5,935 nt of DNA. Origin: an uncultured Archangium sp. Its GTDB lineage: Bacteria > Myxococcota > Myxococcia > Myxococcales > Myxococcaceae. Shown here piece after piece: positions 1-5,444 of the stretch. Each line of letters begins with the position of its first letter. Position 1 is the stretch's first letter. The stretch covers positions 1 to 5,935 of the forward strand of contig CAMLFP010000347.1 of NCBI GenBank assembly GCA_946479335.1. The letters are read 5' to 3'. The translations under genes and the position numbers were made by a program. The notes beneath the pieces were generated by a model. That model made no database searches and was not told the origin of the DNA. It saw only the letters and a program-made list of their open reading frames with translations.

Positions 1-86
1 TGCACTCCTTCGCGAAGCTCCCCGCGATGAGCGACTACGACGGGCTCATCCGCGAATACGCGGTGCGCGGCGCCCGCCCGCACTGA
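1..86 (+). CDS. C-terminal end of an unidentified protein (5' end outside window)
   Basis: An open frame enters from the left edge (first full codon at base 3) and ends at a TGA at 84-86, giving 27 residues ending REYAVRGARPH. Nearly every codon ends in G or C (26 of 27), as expected for a real gene in a genome of this composition, so I read it as the tail of a plus-strand gene and not chance. The fragment is too short to assign a family and contains no motif I recognise. It is convergent with the next gene, which ends at 426 on the other strand. A weak 6-bp inverted repeat (GCGCGG at 87-92, CCGCGC at 103-108) follows the stop but has no T tract, so I do not call it a terminator. Confidence 0.6.
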   Translation, partial: HSFAKLPAMSDYDGLIREYAVRGARPH

Positions 87-120
87 GCGCGGCGCATCGA
101 TCCCGCGCAGTGCTTCTGCG

Positions 121-403
121 GAGTCCGCGAAGTGCGTCCGGGGAAGCTGCGAGGTGCGCTTGGGGAAGCTGCGAAGTGCGCCTGAGAAGCTGCGAAGTGC
201 GCCTGAGAAGCTGCGAAGTCCTCCCTGCGAACCTGCGAACTGCGCCCGGGAAGCTGTGAAGTCCTCCCGGGGAACCTGTGAAGTGCTCCCGGGGAACCTG
301 TGAAGTGCTCCCGGGGAACCTGTGAAGTGCTCCCGGGAACCTGTGAAGTGCTCCCGGGAACCTGCGAAGTCCTTCCGGGGAACCTGCGAAGTCCTCCCGG
401 GGG
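121..403. repeat. Tandem array of about 13 degenerate 21-22 bp repeats
   Basis: This array fills most of the 339-base gap between two convergent genes. Units start at 144, 166, 187, 208, 230, 251, 273, 295, 317, 338, 359 and 381, preceded by a degraded unit at 121-143. The right-hand type reads AACCTGTGAAGTGCTCCC followed by three or four G. The left-hand type reads AAGCTGCGAAGTGCGCC followed by TGAG or TTGGGG. Units 3 and 4 are identical to each other, as are 8 and 9, and 10 and 11, which looks like recent slippage duplication. Unit length switches between 21 and 22, so no reading frame is kept through the array and it is probably non-coding. The CCCGGG between right-hand units is self-complementary, so neighbouring units could pair in RNA or single-stranded DNA. 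No function is assigned. Confidence 0.93.
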
Positions 404-425
404 CCCGCGACCTGCGCGCCAGGAC

Positions 426-1313
426 TCAGGCCTGAGGCATCGGAGCCGCCGGCGTCGCGGCCTGCGCCTCGTCGTCCTTTCGGAAGACCGCTCTCACCTC
501 GGGGCCAGGCACCAGCACCGGAACATTCACGCGCTGCTCGCGCGCCTCGTTGAACAGGCGTTGCGCCAACCGGAGCTCTCGCAGCACGCGGCCTTCGATG
601 ACGTTCACCGTCGGGGCGTCGCCCTCGTAGGCGCTCTTGTTCAGCGCGGTCTCGCGCGCGCCTGTCAACGCCTCGAGCGCGGAGTACGCGGCGTTGAGGC
701 GAGCCTCCGTGAGCCCGACGTCGTCAGCAAGCGCTTCGGTGATCTCGTCTCGGCGCAGCTTCAACGCGAAGTCGATGGTGGCGGTGAGTGAGTCCTGCAC
801 CTCTGACGGAGACTCCTCCCGCTCCGGAGAGAGCTTCGCGAGCGCCGAGAGGATCTTCTCGCGCCCACCGGCGACCGCGCGAATGAGTCGGGCCAACTCG
901 CGCCGCGCGTTCACCGCCACGGCCAGCGCCGCGCTCCGCGTGGCCCTCAGCTCAGAACCCGAGTTGTCCGTGGTCCGCGAGACCTCGTCCTGCAGCAGCA
1001 CCACCAGCTCCGCGAGGTACGCGAGGCGGCGCCGCGAGTACGCCACCGCAGGGTCACTCTTCAGCGCCTTGTCCATCGTGACCAACCACCCCTCCGCTTC
1101 GCGGATCACGTTGGCGGCCTTCGTCTTCTCACCCCACGCCTCGCACTGCTCGTCAGAGAACGACGCACGGTACGCGGCGCGCAGCTTGCCGGTCAGCGCC
1201 GGCAACGACGCCAGCACCTTCACCGCCACCGAGTCTTTGTGCACCGGCGCGGCCGGCGCCTTCTTCGCCTTCGCAGGAGCCTTCTTCGCGACAGCCTTCT
1301 TCTTCGCAGCCAT
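426..1313 (-). CDS. Hypothetical helical protein with histone H1-like basic N-terminus
   Basis: This is a 295-residue protein of unknown function. The ATG at 1311-1313 is chosen because AAGGAGG lies 8 bases upstream; the frame extends to a GTG at 1394 that has no comparable ribosome binding site. Residues 2-22 are almost entirely Lys, Ala and Pro (AKKAPAKAKKAP), like the tails of histone H1 and of several myxobacterial DNA-associated proteins. The rest (about 30-260) is Ala/Leu/Glu/Arg-rich and looks all-helical, with probable coiled-coil stretches near 95-160 and 200-260. There is no signal peptide or membrane segment, so it is presumably cytoplasmic. The tail after about 280 is Ala/Pro-rich and probably disordered. 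It lies 121 bases downstream of the exporter gene on the same strand. A strong ribosome site of its own suggests separate expression, but read-through is possible. DNA binding is inferred from the tail alone. Confidence 0.85.
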   Translation of the reverse strand: MAAKKKAVAKKAPAKAKKAPAAPVHKDSVAVKVLASLPALTGKLRAAYRASFSDEQCEAWGEKTKAANVIREAEGWLVTMDKALKSDPAVAYSRRRLAYLAELVVLLQDEVSRTTDNSGSELRATRSAALAVAVNARRELARLIRAVAGGREKILSALAKLSPEREESPSEVQDSLTATIDFALKLRRDEITEALADDVGLTEARLNAAYSALEALTGARETALNKSAYEGDAPTVNVIEGRVLRELRLAQRLFNEAREQRVNVPVLVPGPEVRAVFRKDDEAQAATPAAPMPQA

Positions 1314-1321
1314 GGGAACCC

Positions 1322-1328
1322 CCTCCTT
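1322..1328 (-). promoter_or_regulatory. Shine-Dalgarno AAGGAGG that fixes the start of the H1-like gene
   Basis: On the minus strand the sequence is AAGGAGG, then GGGTTCCC, then ATG. The spacing of 8 bases is close to ideal. It decides the start codon at 1313 in favour of the methionine before the Lys/Ala-rich tail, over the upstream GTG at 1394. It is the clearest ribosome binding site in the window. I see no convincing -35/-10 pair between 1329 and 1407. Confidence 0.8.
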
Positions 1329-1407
1329 CGTGGTTGGACCGGCGAACCGTAGCGCCGGGTAGCCGTGGGGCGGCACGGTTTTCAGGCTCCGCACGCGGCG
1401 GCGCGCG

Positions 1408-1458
1408 CCGCGCTTGGTCGAAAATACGTACTGATTACGGTTTTTCGACCACGCGCGG
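1408..1458 (-). other. Long inverted repeat spanning the exporter stop codon
   Basis: The left arm is 1408-1424 (CCGCGCTTGGTCGAAAA) and the right arm is 1442-1458 (TTTTCGACCACGCGCGG). They pair at 16 of 17 positions, with one mismatch (1414 against 1452), around a 17-base loop at 1425-1441. In the minus-strand transcript the 5' arm lies in the last codons of the MMPL gene (encoding about RVVEK), the TAA stop at 1435-1437 is in the loop, and the 3' arm is in the untranslated gap. No U tract follows, so this is not a classic intrinsic terminator. It could act as a Rho-independent-like pause, a 3' stabilising stem or a protein binding site. A 14-base perfect palindrome, GCGGCGCGCGCCGC at 1398-1411, overlaps the outer part of the left arm and could form a competing stem. 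Confidence 0.7.
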
Positions 1459-3672
1459 AGGCGGCGGCACCAGCAACGGGCTCAACAGCCACACCAGCGT
1501 CACCCCGGTGCCCAGCGTGATGCCGAACGCGTGGATGGCCTGCGTCTTCGAGACGCCCAGCAGCCCGAACGACAACAGCGTGGAGACCGCGCCCAGCCCC
1601 ACCGCCAGCCACGCCTCGCCGCCGTCGGCCTCGTGCTCCAGGAGGAAGATGCCGTAGTCGACACCCATGCCCAGCAGCAGCCACAGCGCCAGCACGTGGA
1701 ACAGCGAGAGCGGCTCCCCGAGGTAGCCCACCAGCGCCAGCGCCAGCGCCGAGGCCACTGCGGTCGGCAGCAGCGCCCGCCACGCCCGCGAGCGAAAACG
1801 GAACCACAGCGCGAGGAAGATGACCGCGTAGCCGGCGGCGAGGAGCTCCGTCATGCCCACCCGCCAGCGCTGCATCAGCTTCGAGATGTCCGAGGTGCGG
1901 TCGATGAACTTCACGCCCGGCACCTCCACGCCCGCGAACTCCGCGAGGCCTTCACGCGAGGGGTCGTGCAGCAGCACCACGTGCGCGCCCTCGACCATCA
2001 GCGGCTTGAGCGCGCTGCCCAGCGGCGTCGCCAGCACCGTCTCGAGGTGCAGCTCCTTCGACGCGATGAACGGCGGCGGCGTGTCGAGCTCGTCCTTCAG
2101 CCCCTCGAGCACCGCGGCGCGCGCCTTCGCGAAGACCGCGACGCTCTCGGCCTGCCGGCGCGGTGACGGCACCCACTGGCTGAGCGCGTCGTAGCGCTTG
2201 AGCAGCCCCCGCGAGATGAGGCCGTCCAGCTTCGCGCGCAGCGCCTCCTCACGCTCGAGGCGTTGCCCTTCCGTGTCGCCGTGCACCACGAAGAACTGCG
2301 CGGGGCTCGGCAGCCCGATGGCCTCGGCCACCTCGCGCTGCGCGGCGATGAGCGCCGGAGGGCTGGCCTGCAACCCGCGCACGTCGTCGTGCGGCTGCAA
2401 CTTCAGGAGGCCGACCGCCGCGATGGCGCCCGCGACGGCCAGCGCGCCGAAGAGCGCCCGCCCGCGCAACACCGGCCACCGGGAGCGCGTGCCCGCCCAC
2501 ACCTGCGAGAAGCGCGTGGGCTTCACCTTGCCCGTGTCGAGGAAGGGGAAGAACGCGATGACCGTGAGGAACGCGCCCGTCAGCCCCGCCGCCGAGAAGA
2601 GCGCCACCTGCCGCAGCCCCGGCATCGGGGTGATGGCCAGCATCACGTAGCCCGCGACGCTGGTGACCAGCGCGAGGAACAGCCCCGGCTTGAGCTCTTC
2701 GAGCAGCTCGTGGCGCTCGACGTGCGGGCGCGCCTGCCGCGAGGCGAAGTAGTGGATGCCGTAGTCCTCCGCGACGCCCACCAACGACGCGCCGAACACC
2801 AGCGTCATCAGGTGCACCTTGCCGAAGACCAGCACGCACAGCGACAACCCGCACGCCACGCCGGTGCCCACCGACAGCACCACCAGCAGCAGCGGCCGCG
2901 GAGAGCGGAACGCGAGGAACATCACCAGGAGGATGGCCGCCAGCGAGCCCCAGCCCACGGTGTTGACCTCCGCGTTGGCCTGCACCGACGCCGCCTCCGC
3001 GAAGAGCGGCACGCCGGCCGCGGTGAAGTGTGCGTCACCCGCCTTCTCCTCCGCGTGCTGCAGCGCCTCGCGCAGCACCGGGTCGCTGGAGAGCGCGAAG
3101 CCGCCGCCCTTCACCTCGTAGCGCAGCAACACCGCGTCGCCCGCGCGCAGCTGCCCGTCGACCGGCCGCACCCGGCTGGCGGTGGCGCGCTCGCGGAGGA
3201 ACTCCGGGAAGAGCTGCAGTGGATCGTCGGTGAACTCGCCCACGCGCTGCGACATCGGCGACTGGAGCTGCAGCACCGCGCGCTGGGTGAGCTGCTCCGG
3301 TGTCGCGGCGGTGAGCGCTGCTGCTTGCGCCGGGGTGAGCAGGCGATCGCGGTACGGCAGGAGCGTGTCGAGCAACGCGGTGCCGGCGTTCTCCGGGAGC
3401 GGCACCGGCGAGAGGCGTTCGGCGTCGAGGTTCGCTGCGAAGGTGCGCGCGGCGGCGGGGGCGTTGGCGCCGGTGACCAGCACCACCACCTGCTTCGAGG
3501 CGCTCGCGGAGAGACCGCGCAGCGCGGCTTCGGCTGCCTCGTCGCGCTGATCCTTCGGGAGCAACGCGAGGAGATCGGTCTCGACCTGCAGGCCGCCCCG
3601 CCAGAGGTGGATCTGATGCGCGACGAGCGCCGCGAAGAGCAGCGTCCAGAAGAAGGTGATGCGCGGGTTCAC
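1435..3672 (-). CDS. MMPL/RND-family exporter, aryl polyene type
   Basis: This is a 745-residue inner-membrane transporter of the RND superfamily (MMPL type). It is predicted to use the proton gradient to pass a lipid-like product to the periplasm. The layout is the expected duplicated one. TM1 is at about 5-23, then a periplasmic domain at about 25-238, TM2-TM6 between about 240 and 378, TM7 at about 405-423, a second periplasmic domain at about 425-604, and TM8-TM12 between about 606 and 735. The two halves carry matching acidic motifs inside TM4 and TM10, VGVAEDYGIHYF (298-309) and GMGVDYGIFL (668-677), the usual positions of RND proton-relay acids. The start is GTG at 3670-3672, preceded by GGTGAGGG six bases away, which comes from the REP-like element. 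It is the last gene of the operon, 58 bases after the LolA gene. This pairing with a LolA-like carrier, thioesterase and glycosyltransferase is typical of aryl polyene clusters. The substrate is inferred. Confidence 0.93.
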   Translation of the reverse strand: MNPRITFFWTLLFAALVAHQIHLWRGGLQVETDLLALLPKDQRDEAAEAALRGLSASASKQVVVLVTGANAPAAARTFAANLDAERLSPVPLPENAGTALLDTLLPYRDRLLTPAQAAALTAATPEQLTQRAVLQLQSPMSQRVGEFTDDPLQLFPEFLRERATASRVRPVDGQLRAGDAVLLRYEVKGGGFALSSDPVLREALQHAEEKAGDAHFTAAGVPLFAEAASVQANAEVNTVGWGSLAAILLVMFLAFRSPRPLLLVVLSVGTGVACGLSLCVLVFGKVHLMTLVFGASLVGVAEDYGIHYFASRQARPHVERHELLEELKPGLFLALVTSVAGYVMLAITPMPGLRQVALFSAAGLTGAFLTVIAFFPFLDTGKVKPTRFSQVWAGTRSRWPVLRGRALFGALAVAGAIAAVGLLKLQPHDDVRGLQASPPALIAAQREVAEAIGLPSPAQFFVVHGDTEGQRLEREEALRAKLDGLISRGLLKRYDALSQWVPSPRRQAESVAVFAKARAAVLEGLKDELDTPPPFIASKELHLETVLATPLGSALKPLMVEGAHVVLLHDPSREGLAEFAGVEVPGVKFIDRTSDISKLMQRWRVGMTELLAAGYAVIFLALWFRFRSRAWRALLPTAVASALALALVGYLGEPLSLFHVLALWLLLGMGVDYGIFLLEHEADGGEAWLAVGLGAVSTLLSFGLLGVSKTQAIHAFGITLGTGVTLVWLLSPLLVPPPPRVVEKP

Positions 3673-3678
3673 GCGCGA

Positions 3679-3714
3679 CCCTCACCCCGACCCTCTCCCG
3701 CACGCGGGAGAGGG
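3679..3714. repeat. REP-like palindromic element (CCCTCTCCCG / CGGGAGAGGG)
   Basis: A perfect 10-bp inverted repeat, CCCTCTCCCG (3691-3700) and CGGGAGAGGG (3705-3714), surrounds a 4-base loop CACG. It is preceded by CCCTCACCCCGA (3679-3690). This resembles, from memory, a dispersed REP-type palindrome common between genes of high-GC proteobacteria and myxobacteria. It fills most of the 58-base gap between the LolA and MMPL genes. In the transcript it would form a strong hairpin upstream of the MMPL start, and its flank supplies the GGTGAGGG that serves as the apparent ribosome site. It could stabilise the upstream mRNA or lower expression of the exporter relative to the genes before it. Confidence 0.8.
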
Positions 3715-3730
3715 AGACGCACGCCGCGCT

Positions 3731-4276
3731 TCATCTCGCGGCGCTCGGCGTCAACGAGATGAGCGTCGCGTCGCCGCTGAGTTCCTGCATGTGCACGCTG
3801 CGCACCGCCGCGTCACCCTTGAGCGAGATGCGGTTGAAGACCTTCGCCAGCGGGCCCGGCTTCGGCGTCAGCTCGATGCTCCATTCCTTGCCGTCGACCT
3901 TGCCCTGCACGTCGAAGTGCGTGGAGAGCGCGTTCAGGTCACCCGAGAGCAACGAGAACAACAACTGCGTGATGACGCGCACCGTGGGCTCGGTCTTCGC
4001 GTCCAGCTTGAACTGCTCCGCGCCGCCCTGCATGGAGCGGATGCTGTCGGCGCTCACCGTCAGCTCGGAGGCGAAGGGCGCGGCGGTGTTCCACTTCACG
4101 CCCTCGCCCTTCTTCACCTCGTACGCGCCGGTGGACTTGAACGGCTTCTTGAAGCCCTTCACCACCTTGCTCTGCTCGAAGGTGCCGGTGATGACGTCTT
4201 GCTCCGCGAGGCGCGCCTTCACCTCGGCGGTGAGGTCGGTCGCGGAGAGCAGCAGCACCAGCAGCGCGGCGTTCAC
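3731..4276 (-). CDS. LolA-like outer-membrane lipoprotein carrier protein
   Basis: This is a 181-residue periplasmic carrier of the LolA/LolB fold, expected to take a hydrophobic product or lipoprotein from the inner membrane across the periplasm. The start is GTG at 4274-4276, overlapping the thioesterase TGA (GTGA). The first residues (NAALLVLLLSA) form a short hydrophobic signal-like segment, unusual in having no Lys or Arg before it. The body has the LolA pattern: a helix (DLTAEVKARLAEQDVITGTFEQSK, about 14-37 in the protein), then strands including KSTGAYEVKKGEGVKWNT and PFASELTVSADSI, and a late strand with WSIELTPKPGPLAKVFNRI. General lipoprotein LolA is longer and usually lies with ftsK. 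This context, between a thioesterase and an MMPL exporter, instead fits the LolA-like proteins of aryl polyene clusters. The cargo is not shown by sequence. Confidence 0.88.
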   Translation of the reverse strand: MNAALLVLLLSATDLTAEVKARLAEQDVITGTFEQSKVVKGFKKPFKSTGAYEVKKGEGVKWNTAAPFASELTVSADSIRSMQGGAEQFKLDAKTEPTVRVITQLLFSLLSGDLNALSTHFDVQGKVDGKEWSIELTPKPGPLAKVFNRISLKGDAAVRSVHMQELSGDATLISLTPSAAR

Positions 4277-4683
4277 GGCGAGACCCCCAGCCGCTCCCAG
4301 AGGATGCGCGGCGTGACCAGCTGGAGCTCCTGCGTCTTCATGTCGACGGCGACTTGCACGGTGTGCCCTTTCGTCAGTCTCTGGCCCTCTGACGTGATGA
4401 GGTAGTCGACCTTCAGACGATTCTCGTACTCGACGATTTCAGCGCGCACCGTCAGCGCCTCGAGCAGGTGCGCGTACTTCACGTAGCGCAGGTGGACGTC
4501 GACGATGGGCCAGGCGTAGCCGCTCTCGATCATCTCCTTGTAGCCGTAGCCGAGGCCCGCCAGCAGCTCCTGCCGCGCCTGCTCGAAGAACTTGAGGTAG
4601 TTCCCGTGCCAGACCACGTTCATCGGGTCGACGTCGTAGAACTGCGGGCGAATCACCGTCTCGTGAACCCAGCGCCCCTTCAT
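4273..4683 (-). CDS. Acyl-CoA/ACP thioesterase, 4HBT (YbgC-like) hotdog family
   Basis: This is a 136-residue single hotdog-fold thioesterase, a typical length for the 4-hydroxybenzoyl-CoA thioesterase/YbgC group. Near the N-terminus, YDVDPMNVVWHGNYLKFFEQAR (start at residue 16) is the family signature. Asp19 aligns with the catalytic Asp17 of Pseudomonas 4-hydroxybenzoyl-CoA thioesterase. The remaining sequence follows the family strand pattern (VDVHLRYVKYAHLLEALTV, then LKVDYLITSEGQRLTKG, then VQVAVDMKTQEL). It hydrolyses acyl thioesters in the cytoplasm. In an aryl polyene pathway such an enzyme is thought to release or edit chains, but the substrate here is inferred from neighbours. The ATG at 4681-4683 overlaps the glycosyltransferase TGA (ATGA), and its own TGA overlaps the LolA-like GTG, so its translation is probably coupled on both sides. 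The ribosome site is weak (AAAGG). Confidence 0.93.
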   Translation of the reverse strand: MKGRWVHETVIRPQFYDVDPMNVVWHGNYLKFFEQARQELLAGLGYGYKEMIESGYAWPIVDVHLRYVKYAHLLEALTVRAEIVEYENRLKVDYLITSEGQRLTKGHTVQVAVDMKTQELQLVTPRILWERLGVSP

Positions 4684-5444
4684 CGCGCGACCTTTCGCCA
4701 GAGCAGCAGCGGCAGCCGCAGCAACATGCCGAAGAACAACCGCGCGTGCATGCCGGAGATGCGAACGTTGTCCCACAGGGCGTCGAAGTGGCTGACGCCG
4801 TCGGTGGGGTAGGTGACCGCCGTGGGGAGGTTGATGACCTCCACGCCGCGCCACACCAGCCGCACGGCGATCTCGGGGTCGAAGTCCATCCGCTTGCCGA
4901 TGCCGGGCACGATGGCCGCGAGCGTGGCGTCCAACGGGTAGACGCGGAACCCGCACATCGAGTCGCGGATGGCGAAGGACAACGTGTTGATCCACACCCA
5001 GATGTGCGTGAGGTAGCGCGCGTAGAGGCGGCCCTTGGGCACCGAGGCGTCGTACTGCGGCACGCCGGAGACCAGCGCCAACGGGTGCGCCTCCGCGGTC
5101 TCGAGGAAGCGCGGCAGGTCAGAGAGCGCGTGCTGCCCGTCGGCGTCGATCTGCACCGCGTGGGTGAAGCCCAGGCGCTTCGCCTCGCGCAGGCCCGACA
5201 TCACCGCCGCGCCCTTGCCGCCGTTCTGCGTGCGGCGGAACAACACCACGCCGTCGCGCTTCGCGAGCTCATCGAGCACCGCCGCGCAGGAGGGCTTGCT
5301 GCCGTCGTCGACCAGCAGCACCGGGAGCCCGTAGGTCTGCACCTTCTCGACCACCGCGCCGATGGCGTGCTCGTGGTTGTAGACCGGGATCACCACGACC
5401 ACCTTGACGCGGCCCTCACCTCGACCCTGGCTCGTTGCAGTCAC
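4680..5444 (-). CDS. Family 2 glycosyltransferase
   Basis: This is a GT-A fold glycosyltransferase of about 254 residues. Starting from the GTG at 5442-5444, the motifs run in family order: VVVVIPVYN (15-23), the nucleotide-binding VDDGS (45-49), NGGKGAAVMSGL (74-85), the metal-binding DADGQH (100-105), SMCGFRVYP (162-170) and MDFDPEIAVRL (186-196). It ends in a hydrophobic, basic stretch (LLRLPLLLWRKVAR) suited to membrane contact. GTG 5444 is chosen because it overlaps the upstream TGA as GTGA, like the other junctions. An alternative GTG at 5400-5402 would give 240 residues starting just before the first strand. The extra residues (TATSQGRGEGR) come from REP-like sequence. In aryl polyene clusters a GT2 enzyme, often fused to an acyltransferase, is tied to making the lipid anchor. 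No acyltransferase domain is present here. The sugar donor and acceptor are unknown. Confidence 0.92.
   Translation of the reverse strand: MTATSQGRGEGRVKVVVVIPVYNHEHAIGAVVEKVQTYGLPVLLVDDGSKPSCAAVLDELAKRDGVVLFRRTQNGGKGAAVMSGLREAKRLGFTHAVQIDADGQHALSDLPRFLETAEAHPLALVSGVPQYDASVPKGRLYARYLTHIWVWINTLSFAIRDSMCGFRVYPLDATLAAIVPGIGKRMDFDPEIAVRLVWRGVEVINLPTAVTYPTDGVSHFDALWDNVRISGMHARLFFGMLLRLPLLLWRKVAR
5413..5434. repeat. Half-copy of the REP-like element inside the glycosyltransferase 5' end
   Basis: This 22-base stretch matches 3679-3700, the leading flank and left arm of the REP-like element, at 18 of 22 positions in the same orientation. The mismatches fall at offsets 9, 17, 18 and 20. The partner right arm is missing, so no hairpin forms here. 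It overlaps the first codons of the glycosyltransferase (residues of the SQGRGEG stretch) at the junction with the dehydratase gene. Read on the minus strand it supplies GGTGAGGG ahead of the alternative GTG start at 5402. It may be a decayed or partial copy, or chance similarity in GC-rich DNA. Confidence 0.5.

Noticed and set aside
87..108. Terminator hairpin after the plus-strand partial gene
   Set aside because: It has only a 6-bp stem with a 10-base loop and no T run, which is common by chance in DNA this GC-rich.
121..403. CRISPR array
   Set aside because: The repeats are directly adjacent with no unique spacers, and unit length varies by one base.
300..791. Plus-strand open frame with a GTCEVLPG heptad-like repeat
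   Set aside because: The repeat units alternate between 21 and 22 bases, so the frame is not maintained, and the remainder is antisense to the H1-like gene.
1314..1394. N-terminal extension of the H1-like protein to the GTG at 1394
   Set aside because: There is no ribosome site at 1394, whereas AAGGAGG stands at ideal distance before the ATG at 1313.
3691..3714. Intrinsic terminator between the LolA-like and MMPL genes
   Set aside because: The stem is strong but there is no U tract on either strand, and the sequence fits a dispersed REP-like palindrome within an operon.
2263..3762. 499-residue plus-strand open frame opposite the MMPL gene
   Set aside because: It is the antisense shadow of a well-supported transporter. 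Its translation is Arg/His/Gln/Glu-rich, without domains or hydrophobic core.
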